Assembly (NCBI GenBank): GCA_003313425.1
Contig: NHZP01000028.1
Location: 496,001 to 560,000, forward strand
Direction of reading: 5' to 3'
DNA length: 64,000 bases
Source: Pseudopyrenochaeta lycopersici
Lineage: Eukaryota; Ascomycota; Dothideomycetes; Pleosporales; Pseudopyrenochaetaceae
The notes under the pieces were generated by a model. It did not search any database, was not told the DNA's origin, and was given only the letters and a program-made list of their open reading frames with translations. Every line of letters starts with the position of its first letter. Position 1 is the first letter of the stretch. Made by a program: the position numbers and the translations under genes. This document shows, in pieces, positions 29,786-40,400 of this stretch.

Positions 29786-31645
29786 ACGTACTTCACAAGC
29801 GAACCGTTAACACAAGCGAACCGTAGGATCTTTCTTGGCACCCCACCAACAGTCTACATTTCGCAATCCTAACCAGCACTATGCCTCAAAATTCGAAGAC
29901 TATAGCTTTGGAACGAGAAGGACGAATTTTATGTGCTATTAACGCGTTAAGAAACAATCAAATCTCAAGCACCTATAAGGCGTCGTCCATATATCGCGTA
30001 AACTACGACACACTCCGACAGCGCCTCCACGGTCGCGCGCCGCGCGCCGAAACTATCGCAAACAGCAGAAACCTTGACGACGATGAAGAACAGACACTGA
30101 CTGGGTGGATATTGGACCTTGCTGCCCGCGGATATCCCCCTCGCAAGTGGATGGTTGAAGACACTGCAAATATGCTGCGTCGACTGCGGGGCAAGCAGCC
30201 AGTTGGCAAAAATTGGGTCACCAACTACGTTCGACGCACTCCTGAAGTACAAATTGCACAGAGCAGGAAATACGACTATCAAAGAGCAAAACAGGAGGAT
30301 CCTGAGGTAATTAACGAACATTTTCGGCTCCTCAGGAACGTGGCCAACAAGCATGGCATACAAGATGACGACATCTACAACATGGACGAGATTGGCTTCC
30401 TAAGAGGCGACATTGGTACAGCCAAGGTTGTGACGGCAGCAGATGGCCCCCGATACCACATACAGCCTGGCGATCGAGACTGGATGACTGTTATTGAATG
30501 CATTAACGTCGCCAAACGCCGCATACCAGCCATGGTTATCGCCAAAGGGAAGGTGTTCCAGAACGTCTGGTTTGACAAGGATGCAGGCATTCCAGATGAC
30601 TGGGTAATCGCCCATAGCGAAACCGGATGGTCTAATGACAGACTAGGCTATCTATGGCTTACAGAAGTGTTTGATCCTTGTACAAAGCAACACACCAAAG
30701 GCACCAAACGACTCCTCATTATGGATGGACACAGCAGCCACTGTTCAGAGCCATTTGAAACGTACGCAAGGAACAACAATATTATCCCGCTATGGCTGCC
30801 TTCACATTCTTCGCACATTCTGCAACCATTAGATGTTGCCTGCTTCAGTTCAGTTAAGAAGCGCTATCGTCGAGGGGTAGAGATGTTGGCTCGTGACGGC
30901 CAGAACCATGTTGATGTGGACGACTTCCTTCGGATCTACGCTGCTGCTCGTCCTTATGCGCTGAGTAACAGCAACATCGAAAGCGCATTTCGGGCTACTG
31001 GTATTTTCCCATTCAATCCTAACGAGGTGCTGGATAGATTGGGTGCGATCACGATCGACATCCCACCACCATCTGAGCCCTCATCTTCCTCAACAAATTC
31101 AGTAACTAACACACCTAAAACGGTGCGACAGATTGAGAAGCAGCAGAGAGCTGTAAGACGCCGACAACATGAGCTTCAGCGACGATCTACGTCGCCTACG
31201 ATAGTGGCAATGAGAAAGATGGCAAAGAGTGCCAAGTTGGCGTTACAAGCGACGGCGATTATAGCAGAGGAACTCAAGCGTGCACAGGCTCAGAATGCTA
31301 AAGTAGTTAAAAAGCGCAACATTAAAGTCAAGTATATTACTCAAAGAGAGAGTCTTACACTTAAGGAGGCAGTTAAGCATTCACAGGACGCTGTAGCGCT
31401 TCTAGAAGCTGCACAAAGTAAGGATAGTGATGCGACACTTAAGCCTTCAAGTCAAGCTCCGCGCCGCTGCAGGAAGTGTATGTTAACTGGGCATAACGTA
31501 AGGACTTGTCCAGCATGTTAAGGAACCTTGCGCAATATAATTATTTTATAAAATTAGGTAGTAGTGTTATTAATAGTAGTGGTTTTGCAGTGCCAAGAAA
31601 GATCCTACGGTTCGCTTGTGTTAACGGTTCGCTTGTAAAGTACGT
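29786..31645 (+). mobile_element. pogo-3 transposon
   Basis: 1860 bp. The TIRs are about 56 bp with one C/T mismatch (acgtacttcacaagcgaacc at the left, complement at the right). TA flanks both sides (29784-29785 and 31646-31647). The left TA is also the right TA of pogo-2, so the two elements abut through one dinucleotide. Confidence 0.93.
29881..31521 (+). CDS. pogo-3 transposase with C-terminal zinc knuckle
   Basis: Uninterrupted 546-aa frame. It has an N-terminal HTH pair, the DDE_1 core with NMDEIGF, LIMDGHSSHC and QPLDVACF, then a basic helical region and a C-terminal C-x2-C-x3-GH-x4-C knuckle (CRKCMLTGHNVRTC). It is clearly different from pogo-2 in sequence and TIRs, so these are two families. 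It appears intact. Confidence 0.93.
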   Translation: MPQNSKTIALEREGRILCAINALRNNQISSTYKASSIYRVNYDTLRQRLHGRAPRAETIANSRNLDDDEEQTLTGWILDLAARGYPPRKWMVEDTANMLRRLRGKQPVGKNWVTNYVRRTPEVQIAQSRKYDYQRAKQEDPEVINEHFRLLRNVANKHGIQDDDIYNMDEIGFLRGDIGTAKVVTAADGPRYHIQPGDRDWMTVIECINVAKRRIPAMVIAKGKVFQNVWFDKDAGIPDDWVIAHSETGWSNDRLGYLWLTEVFDPCTKQHTKGTKRLLIMDGHSSHCSEPFETYARNNNIIPLWLPSHSSHILQPLDVACFSSVKKRYRRGVEMLARDGQNHVDVDDFLRIYAAARPYALSNSNIESAFRATGIFPFNPNEVLDRLGAITIDIPPPSEPSSSSTNSVTNTPKTVRQIEKQQRAVRRRQHELQRRSTSPTIVAMRKMAKSAKLALQATAIIAEELKRAQAQNAKVVKKRNIKVKYITQRESLTLKEAVKHSQDAVALLEAAQSKDSDATLKPSSQAPRRCRKCMLTGHNVRTCPAC

Positions 31646-33513
31646 TATGCCTTATCTTCATCCTCAATAACGTCTATAAGCTCAACTTCTACTTCAGCAT
31701 TTAGCTCTGGATTCCTTGTATGATCTTCTCCAATCTTAAGTAGAGCATCCTCAAGGTCAATAAGTTCTCCTTCAGTAGCTCGATCTGCCTTAATTCTCTC
31801 CAAAACCCTCTTATTAATATAGATATACTGAAGCATATCAACCTTGTCAGGTCTAAGGCGATTTCGAAGCTTATTATGGAGAAGCTTAAGGATAGAGAAT
31901 GACCGCTCAGATGGGACTGAATTACACGGTGTAGATGCAAGCCTAATAGCAATAGGGGCAATAGCTGGAGCAATAGTCCTTGCAACCTTCCAGAATGTCC
32001 GCATATTCTGCTTATACTCCCAAATGAAATGACCACAATGGAAGCGCTCCTCTCTATACCTAAACTCTAAGATCTGGCCCATCCCATGTTGGTTGTCAAT
32101 CCCTTGCCTCTTAAAGAAGTTATGGAGTATGCCAGTAACCTCTACATTAGTATGGAAGGGGATCTCATCATCCCCTAGAGTAGTAGGGTTCAGGAGGTAA
32201 GCGACAATGTGGATGTCTCCTGTCTGGCGTAGGAAGCGAGACTTAAGAGTTTGAGTCTCCCATTGCTGGTAGTCAACAATCTCAGGGTGGCATGTAAGCA
32301 TACGCTGGAGATGGCGGAAGCAATCCTTCCACATTAGGACCACGTATTGTAGCGTTGCAGAATCAGATTCTGACTTCTTAATAGCCTTATCAATTGGCTC
32401 AAGGACGTCAAAAATGAAGTCTAGATCAACCCAGAATCGGCCATCCTCTATGGTAGGTATAACGTCTCGGATCTCTTTACTAGCGTCATCTGGGAGCAAT
32501 GTGGCGTACTTGAGCAGGGCTGGGTAGGCTCTCCTGACTGATTTGATCATCGCAGTTTGTGTTCCCCAGCGTGTAATGACAGAGAGGGCAAAAGAATACG
32601 TGGATCCTATTGTTGACTGCATAATATCGCGGAGGATAGCAAGCTGCTTTGGTGCACAGGTGAATGCTGTAACGACAGCTTGAGCCTGTTTAACACGCTC
32701 AGAGAACCACGGTATGCTAATGACGTCCTTGATGAGCAGCTGAAGACCGTGGCTACTGCAAGGCACAAAGAACATATGCTTGTATAGAGGCATGGTACCA
32801 AGAATGCGTGTTGCTTTGCCCTGAGTTGCGCATGTATCCATTGCTACTGAATTAAGTCTTGAAGTATCGCCGTCCGAGATGACCTGGAAGCGATGATCCA
32901 GCCAGTCTGCATGCCAGTCTCCATCACAGGTGTCTCCATTAACTATCTCTGAGTCCCAGTAGAAGGCACCATGGCCAGGTATGTTGACACAAAGGTTTTG
33001 TACCCGCTGGCGTCGGATGTTGTTGGATTCATCCGCAATGAGGTTAAGGAGAGTAGCGTCATTGACGTGCTTAGAGACCTGCGTCTGGAGGCGCTTGTAG
33101 ATGGCTGGGAGGAATGAGCGACTGATCTGGTTGCCAGTAGGAGGCTTGACAGTTGGATAGAAGCGCTTCATGATAGGAGCAAGATGCTTATGGTCCTCAA
33201 ATGCATCGAGTGGTAGACCGTCGAGAATAACTGCTTCAGCCATCTGCATCTGTAGTGCCTTGCCCATAAGTGCTCGAATGGTTGGAACAATAAGCTTCTG
33301 CTGTGCCAATGCCTCCTCTTCAGCAGCTTCCTCCTCTTTCCCTTGCTCATACTTCTGGCAGCTTTGTAGATGTTTGCGGAGATCTGTGGTTTGCCAGGAG
33401 CGCTCATGGCCACAGGCTTTGCATTGGGCTCGGTCGGTCTTGTGTTCTGCTCGTTTGAACCGCTTAAAAGATAGGAGGACCTCGGTATCTGGAATACGAC
33501 CTCTTTTAGTCAT
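31645..33513 (-). CDS. hAT-3 transposase
   Basis: Open frame of 622 aa. A BED-type zinc finger (CKACGHERSW...LRKHLQSC, residues 33-55) comes first. Next are a DUF659-like region with IADESNNIRRQRV, PCSSHGLQLLIKDV and RWGTQTAMI, and then the C-terminal dimerisation domain (CNSVPSERSFSILKLLHNKLRNRL). Its stop codon is formed by the first base of the pogo-3 end plus the TA target. Joining 31648 to 27184 predicts about nine more codons before a natural stop, so the pogo insertion probably shortened the protein slightly. Termini and target duplication of this hAT were not identified. Confidence 0.88.
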   Translation of the reverse strand: MTKRGRIPDTEVLLSFKRFKRAEHKTDRAQCKACGHERSWQTTDLRKHLQSCQKYEQGKEEEAAEEEALAQQKLIVPTIRALMGKALQMQMAEAVILDGLPLDAFEDHKHLAPIMKRFYPTVKPPTGNQISRSFLPAIYKRLQTQVSKHVNDATLLNLIADESNNIRRQRVQNLCVNIPGHGAFYWDSEIVNGDTCDGDWHADWLDHRFQVISDGDTSRLNSVAMDTCATQGKATRILGTMPLYKHMFFVPCSSHGLQLLIKDVISIPWFSERVKQAQAVVTAFTCAPKQLAILRDIMQSTIGSTYSFALSVITRWGTQTAMIKSVRRAYPALLKYATLLPDDASKEIRDVIPTIEDGRFWVDLDFIFDVLEPIDKAIKKSESDSATLQYVVLMWKDCFRHLQRMLTCHPEIVDYQQWETQTLKSRFLRQTGDIHIVAYLLNPTTLGDDEIPFHTNVEVTGILHNFFKRQGIDNQHGMGQILEFRYREERFHCGHFIWEYKQNMRTFWKVARTIAPAIAPIAIRLASTPCNSVPSERSFSILKLLHNKLRNRLRPDKVDMLQYIYINKRVLERIKADRATEGELIDLEDALLKIGEDHTRNPELNAEVEVELIDVIEDEDKA

Positions 33514-34022
33514 GATGAGGCTGTAGAATTGCGAAAATGGAGTTGAGAAAAGGAGTTGGTAACTTAACCAGGCGAATGCTGACTAAAAAAAATGACGGCA
33601 CAGACCATCATGTGATCCGAGCTTACGCGAGCATCCTAAATTCATCATAATTAGAAAATGAGCTCATTTGAAGAACCCTAGGAGCGAGAGGGATAATAAA
33701 GCGCCAAATCTTAGAGGGCGATTGGACCGAGGTTATGAACCTTATTGGCAAAGCACATTACGTCATTCATGACGCCGGTGTGCAGAAAGTGCATTCAGAT
33801 GTGAGAATCGAAACAAGGTGAGAAGTGATAACGTTAGTACTCTGAAATTTGATTTGCCGGTGTATCATTGAATAGCTGATGAAGATTGATACATATAGGA
33901 CTGATAAGTAGAAGCAAGGAGATGGTGGAGTGATATATAGTGCGTCATACAGGCAGAAGCTTCGCAGGCTTTGACACTCGACTCTGCATGTAGGATGTAT
34001 AACAGGAAACTAGGAATGTGAA
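33514..34022. other. Intergenic between hAT-3 and MULE
   Basis: It probably contains the hAT-3 5' end, but no terminal repeat was identified. No gene is recognisable. Confidence 0.4.
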
Positions 34023-36002
34023 CCAAATTGAGGCTAGTGAGATTTGTCCCCAAGGTTTTGAGATTTGTCCCCAAAATGAGATTTGTCCCCAATGCTAGCC
34101 ATAACTCTACTAGCGCAAAAAAATAAATTACAAAACGCCATGTAGCGACACTTCGACGTCTTCAGTGGCTCAAACTATCAACTTTGTCTCATTGAATCTA
34201 TCCTCTATTGATGTCGTTTTCTCTTGCGCGGGCTGAGATCTTTCCAAGCTTCAGAAGCCGTCGCTGCTGCAGCACGCTTAGGACGCTGTCTTGGTATATC
34301 CTGAAGCTCGAGCAGAGAATTTTGCGCATCCACTTGCGCGAACCTCTCTGCGTAGAAAGCTTCCATGTCTCCAAAGTGATAGTTCCATGCCATTGTGGGG
34401 GTACAGGAAGCAAACAGCCCTTGTGTAGCGAGCGCCATATTCCGTGCTTCAACCAACTCTGCAGGATCATCTTCCTGCCCCGTCTCTGCCAGGAAGTTAA
34501 TCGCTGAGATCATGTCATTACACTCATATAGAACGGACTGACACCGTCGACGTTCGATGTCGGCTAGGAACTCTTCCAACGACGGTGGTTGCCAAGCAGG
34601 AGGTGGACCCATAGTGACAGACACAGCAACAGCTACAGGCGGAGACAAACGGAGGACGGAGGGAGGAGGTATAGGAGCAGGTGCAGGGATCGATACAGAT
34701 ACACAGGTAGTCATAGGATTTACACTTGGCATAGATGTAGGAATCGACACGGTAACAGAGGTGTTTACTTGTCGCAGGGCTTCAGCGAGTGTTTGACCCT
34801 GAGGTTGGAGGTGAGGTGGGAAGTGAGGAACAGAAGGCGGCACGCGTCGTTCGAAAGCTGATGGATCTCGTCGAGTTGATGCCTCGTTCCTCCTCAGCCC
34901 ACCTCTTGTTTGAGCGGTGAGAGGCTCTAGAACAGACTGATGTGGCCTTGGAGACAGGCAGATTGACGGCCCTTGCTCACGTTGATACCGCCAGTGGTCA
35001 TCGTAGAGATGGTTCAGTCGTAACGTTGAACCAGATTTCCTCACGTCTTGCAGCGTATGGCGACACGGAAGGCCATTTGTTTTCTCGAACAGGCCCGAAC
35101 AAGGATGTCCGCCCTGACGCTCTCTCTGCTCCTTCTGGCGCAGGAGATCCTGTTGCCTAATGCGCTCGATCGCCGGTGGCGTCAGGACGTTATGGATGCC
35201 AGGAGGCAGGAATGGCATTGCCTCTAGCTTATGCCCGAACTTGACGCTATGTTTGGAGGAAGCAAGTTCCTTTCTGTACTTATTGTATTGACTCCTGACC
35301 ATTTGCTCAATCCTCCCTACAACGCGCAGCAGGTCGCCTCTCGAAGTCATGAGGTAGTCCTTCAGGACCTTGTGCATTCCTTCAACGGGCGAACTTGTGA
35401 TGGTGTTATAGTGTCGGTGGTGAGAAGTCCAAGCAGCTGCCCACTCGGTGCGTGTAAGGTATTGATTATCTTGCAGGTATCTGCAGAGTTCCTGCTGGTG
35501 GCTGTAGTCTTTAAGCAGATCGTTCCACTTCAGCTGGAACTCCAGTGGTCTCTTTGCGTAGACGAGCTGCCCTAGTTAGTTCTGCAAGCAACTTTTTTAG
35601 AGGACGGCTTCCCTCAAAGTCTCTTAGGCGATTGGCATGGGGCATACCTGAGTCCAACGCTTCATGAACGCAGCCCTGTGTTCAACGATCCTCTGCTTCT
35701 CCTCTTTCGTTGCGCCATTGGCGTCTCGCCAGGTCTGCTGAGCCTTAGTCTGGACGTTCTTGTTAATATGCCACACGCATAGAAGCTGAGGGACTCCTGG
35801 AAGTAGCGAGCGAGCTGCCATCTTCAACGCCTCTTCCTGATCGCTGATGAATACCTGCGGTCGTTGTATCCCTGTCTTAAGCAGGAAGTTCGCGATTGCC
35901 CAATAGTAGTCTGCTTGTGTCTCATTGCTAAGGAAGCAGAAACCCGCAGAGAAGAAGGTCTGTAGGTTAGTGCAGCCGAGTATGTGCAACAGTGGAAGTC
36001 TG

Positions 36003-36189
36003 TGTAACGGGCTAGGCCTATGTCCGAGGCTGCGCCATCGTGCACAGATATACGGCTCGTGCGGGTGGCTCGCGCTCGTGAACTTTATAACCTCGCGTGG
36101 CACTTAATCCTCCCCTTTTTCTTCCCATCTTGGTTGTAGATAGCATCTGGACTAGATAGCTGGAATCCAGTTACTAGAGACCGCTCACA
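36003..36189 (+). repeat. Gypsy 5' LTR
   Basis: 187 bp, beginning tgtaac and ending ctcaca, identical by eye to 41075-41261. A TATA-like tttataa (about 36082) precedes atcttggttgta (36127-36138), the probable start of the R region. Confidence 0.95.
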
Positions 36190-36201
36190 TACAACCAAGA
36201 T
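36190..36201 (+). promoter_or_regulatory. Gypsy PBS complementary to its own LTR
   Basis: The first 12 nt after the LTR, tacaaccaagat, are the exact complement of atcttggttgta at 36127-36138 within the LTR. No TGG-type tRNA 3'-end PBS is present. This is the arrangement of Tf1-type self-priming elements, in which the 5' end of the transcript folds back to prime. Confidence 0.75.
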
Positions 36202-36232
36202 CGCACAGCCGCCAAAGACCCGAACCAGCGAT

Positions 36233-37387
36233 ATGCCGGACCCCACCGAAGACGTCAATATGCGGCTTAATAACATGGACCAATTGGTCCAGCAGTTATT
36301 CGCTAAACTCGACGACATAAGCATCAGGCTGGAAACGCAGTCACAGCAGCCACTCAGCACGCCCGAATTCACACCACACGCCACTACCGCCCCAACGCCG
36401 TCGTCTGAACCCACCCCGGTAACTGCGAAGCCGCGCCTTCCGCACCCCCCCATGTTCGGCGGTAACAAATCACAATGGCGAGGATGGAAGCTGGAGATGG
36501 AAGGCAAGATCGAAGCAGACGCGCAAGCCATCGGGGACCCGAGGACCCAACTACGCTATATTTATGCGCGTCTCGAAGGAACAGCAAAAGTCAACGTCAC
36601 TACGTACTATGAGTTAGCAATCAAGCAAGAGTCTCCAAACCCTCACGAACTTCTTAACCGTCTTGACCTACTCTACGGCGAGCGCAATCGGAAACAAAAA
36701 GCAATCCAGAACCTGCATTCCATCCGCCAGAAAGAAGATGAGACCTTCATATCCTTCTACCCCCGGTTCGAGAAGGAGATAGCCAACGCTAACGCAGAAG
36801 GATGGGATGACGACGCGAAAATATCCTATCTGCGCAACGCGCTTAACAGCAAGATGAAAGACAAGCTTGTTGACTCCTCAGGAAGCGATGACCACACATA
36901 CATGGAATTCGTTCAGAAGTGTGCAAGTCTAAGCAACAATATGGAGCTATATGGCCAGTGGACGAAAAAAGGGGGCACTACCGGAAACGCCCGAACCCTC
37001 GTATCGACAGCAACCGCCGGCAGCAATGTTGCCACGCAAGTTGGCCGAGAAGACATGATGGAATGGGAACCAACGCCACCGATCCCAACACAGGTGAATG
37101 CCATTCGCTTCCGCAACAAGGATAATGTAAACGGACACCCGTCGAAGCGTCCGGAGGACCAAGAGCTACTTGGGAAGCGGGCAAAGTGGGTTGGTCAGGA
37201 AGAGATCGACGCCCGACGCCGCGAAGGACGTTGCCTTCGCTGCGGTCGCAGCCAATGCCGAATAGCAACATGCCCGTTAGCAGCCGCTATCCGGCCAACG
37301 TACGCCAGCGTCAAAGTCGCATCAAGCGCCGCAGTTACAAGCGCCGCAGTTGAAGACGAGATGGAGGAAGCAGACGAAGAGCAATAG
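36233..37387 (+). CDS. Gypsy Gag
   Basis: 384 aa to an in-frame TAG. A retrotransposon gag domain (SIRQKEDETFISFYPRFEKEI, about residues 160-185) is followed by a CX2CX3CX4C knuckle variant (CLRCGRSQCRIATC, near residue 340) that lacks the usual GH. An acidic C-terminus follows. It forms the particle and binds RNA. Pol continues in the same frame after the TAG, with no other stop before its own ATG. Confidence 0.92.
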   Translation: MPDPTEDVNMRLNNMDQLVQQLFAKLDDISIRLETQSQQPLSTPEFTPHATTAPTPSSEPTPVTAKPRLPHPPMFGGNKSQWRGWKLEMEGKIEADAQAIGDPRTQLRYIYARLEGTAKVNVTTYYELAIKQESPNPHELLNRLDLLYGERNRKQKAIQNLHSIRQKEDETFISFYPRFEKEIANANAEGWDDDAKISYLRNALNSKMKDKLVDSSGSDDHTYMEFVQKCASLSNNMELYGQWTKKGGTTGNARTLVSTATAGSNVATQVGREDMMEWEPTPPIPTQVNAIRFRNKDNVNGHPSKRPEDQELLGKRAKWVGQEEIDARRREGRCLRCGRSQCRIATCPLAAAIRPTYASVKVASSAAVTSAAVEDEMEEADEEQ

Positions 37388-37435
37388 GACCACGCGGCAG
37401 CTCAGAGAGAATGGAAAGAGGCAGGAAGAGCAAAG

Positions 37436-40400
37436 ATGGACGGTGACCCCTTTTTAGTGGATGTTAGACTTAATGGAACTGACTTTGTTACCGGACTCGT
37501 GGATTCAGGCTGCCTTTGCTACTCCGCCATGAGCGAACAACTCTTTCGATCTCTGAGACTGCCATCGTTGAAGATAGGACCGCGCCGATTAGAAGGAGCC
37601 GCGGGGAAGAACGCAGAACCAACGACAATCATAAACACCATTACTTACGCCTCAATCGATATAGATGGACACCAGCAGGAGCGCGTCTTCTTTTACGTTG
37701 TCCCAGGCCTCACGTACGACTTAATCCTCGGAAACCCATGGCTAGAAGATGCTGATGTCACCATCTCCACAAGACGAGGCTGCTTGGACATTGGCGTGTC
37801 GGGCATCCGCGTTTGGAACCGCAAGAAGACGCTCTGTAGGCCATCCCAGTTCAAGGCTGCACAACTCATGGCCACCGCGTTTATGGCCGAAGTGAGAAGA
37901 AATCGTAGGAAGAACCGACAGGAAGGTATCAATCTTGATACAGGAGTATACGCTGTCTCGATCGCAGATATCGAGAAAGCTCTGAAGCCACGCAAACGAT
38001 CGGACCCTAAGGTCAAACTGCCACCTCACTACCACAAGTGGTTGAAGGCTTTTGATCGGTTCCTGGCTGAGAAGCTACCACCTCATCGGAAGGGTGTCGA
38101 TCTGCATATTGAGATTGAGAAAGACCAGAACGGATCCGAAAAGACGATCCCCTGGGGACCTCTTTATGGCATGGGCCGAGAAGAGCTACTTGTACTAAGG
38201 AAGACACTCACCGAGCTGTTAGACAAGGAGTTTATTCGAGCCAGCAACTCGCCCGCCGCCGCACCAGTGCTAATGGTCAAGAAGCCCGGAGGAGGAATCC
38301 GATTCTGCGTAGACTATCGTGGCCTGAACAACATCACCAAGAAGGACCGCTACCCGCTCCCGTTGTTCACTGAGACGTTGAGAAATGTGGCGAAAGTGCG
38401 ATGGTTCACGAAGCTTGACGTCATTGCAGCATTCCACAAGATTCGACTAGCGAAAGGAGAAGAATGGAAAACAGCCTTCCGGACGAGATACGGATTGTTC
38501 GAATGGCGCGTAGTTCCTTTTGGATTAACAGGAGCACCCGCTGCCTTTCAGCGGTATATAAATAGTGTTCTGCAGGATTACTTGGACGACTTTGTATCTG
38601 CATACATCGACGACATCCTGATTTACTCCTCAGGGTCCCTCCAAGACCACCGGCAGAAGGTTGGAAGAGTCCTTCAACGTCTGATGGACGCCGGACTCCA
38701 GATTGATATTGACAAGTGTGAGTTCGAAACTAAGAGAGTCAAATACCTTGGATACATTATTGAGGCAGAAGTCGGAATACGAGTTGACCCCGACAAGATT
38801 GCCGCCATACGTGATTGGGCCACGCCATCGTCCGTGAAGGCCGTACGAGGGTTTATTGGATTCGCCAACTTTTACCGAGTTTTTATACCAGAGTTCTCCG
38901 ATATCGCTGAACCCCTCACTAATCTAACAAGAAAGGACGTCCCCTTCCGATGGGACGAAGCTTGTCTGGAAGCGTTCGAGAAGATCAAAGAGCTCCTCAT
39001 CACGGCACCAATATTGGCCCATTTCGACCCAGAGGAGGAGACCTTACTGGAAGCAGATTCGTCAGGACACGCGACTGGTGGCCTTCTCCTACAGAAAGGC
39101 AAGAGTGGTAACTGGCAACCTGTTGCTTATTACTCAAAGAAACACTCGCCAACGGAAGCCAACTACCCAATCCATGATAAGGAGCTCCTTGCCATCGTTC
39201 GTTGCTTGGAAGCCTGGGAGCCAGAGTTACACATGGTTAAGCACTTCACTGTCTTGACAGATCATAAGAACCTGAAACACTTCTATACTGAGAGACAGCT
39301 ATCCGAGAGACAAGTGCGTTGGTCAGAATTCCTCTCAAGGTTCAACTTCACCCTCGAATGGAAACCCGGAAAGATGATGGGCAAGCCCGACGCATTGTCA
39401 CGACGAGAACAGGACCTGCCCGCCAACTATGACGACGAACGCCTCCGATCTCGGTTCAAACGGCTCTTTCAGAATAAGCACCTCAGGAACGCTCAAGTCC
39501 TATCGCTCGCCTCATCGTTAACCAATATCGATTTTGCGAAGACTGTACGCCTGTTCGAAGACGACCAAATGCAAGAACTATGGCATAAGAGTCGACAGCA
39601 GGATAAGCTCTACCAAGAGCTCACTACCCTGGTAATACGCAAAGAGAGAAACCTTCCAGTAGATCTGCAGAAAGAGAAATCCGTAAGCATGGCGGAATGC
39701 TCCGTGGACGAGAGAGGTTTGCTACGATTTCGAGGAAGGATCTGGATCCCAAATTGCGAACCACTACGCACCCAGATCATTCAAAATATCCACGACTCGC
39801 ATATTACTGGACACCCTGGGAGAGATCTCACCTACGCAATCTTATCAAGGCAGTTCTTTTGGTCGGGTGCTGCGAGTGACGTGCGACAATTTGTTCGAAA
39901 CTGCGAAGTGTGCGGGAGAAACCCTATATGGAGGGAGACAAAGAAGGGCCTCCTCAAGCCGATGCCAATACCCGAACGTATCTGGGGGGAAATCTCTATC
40001 GACTTTATCACCGACTTGCCGTCATCAGGACGAAACAACGCTTCGAGCTGCATGGTTGTGACAGATCGGCTTACGAAAGGAGTGGAACTAGAGAGCATGC
40101 ACGATCTCTCTGCCGAAGCAGTTGCACAAAGGCTCTTTGAGCGCCACTACCCGGTCCATGGCATCCCAACCGCAATCACGAGCGATAGAGGTCCTCAATT
40201 TGTCAGCGATCTATGGAGATATTTTTGCAGGCTCCTGAATATTGAACAGCGTCTATCGACTGCTTATCATCCGCAGACCGACGGCGCCACCGAACGGATG
40301 AACCAGGAGATTGAGAAAATGATTCGCATTTGGGCAACATACACACAGGAGAACTGGTCGACACTCTTACCTATTATCATGGGAGCGATCAACAATCGGG

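Noticed and set aside
34040..34092. Three direct repeats that resemble a tiny CRISPR array
   Set aside because: They are the terminal repeat of a MULE, mirrored at 42090-42150; spacing is short and no cas genes exist in this eukaryotic context.
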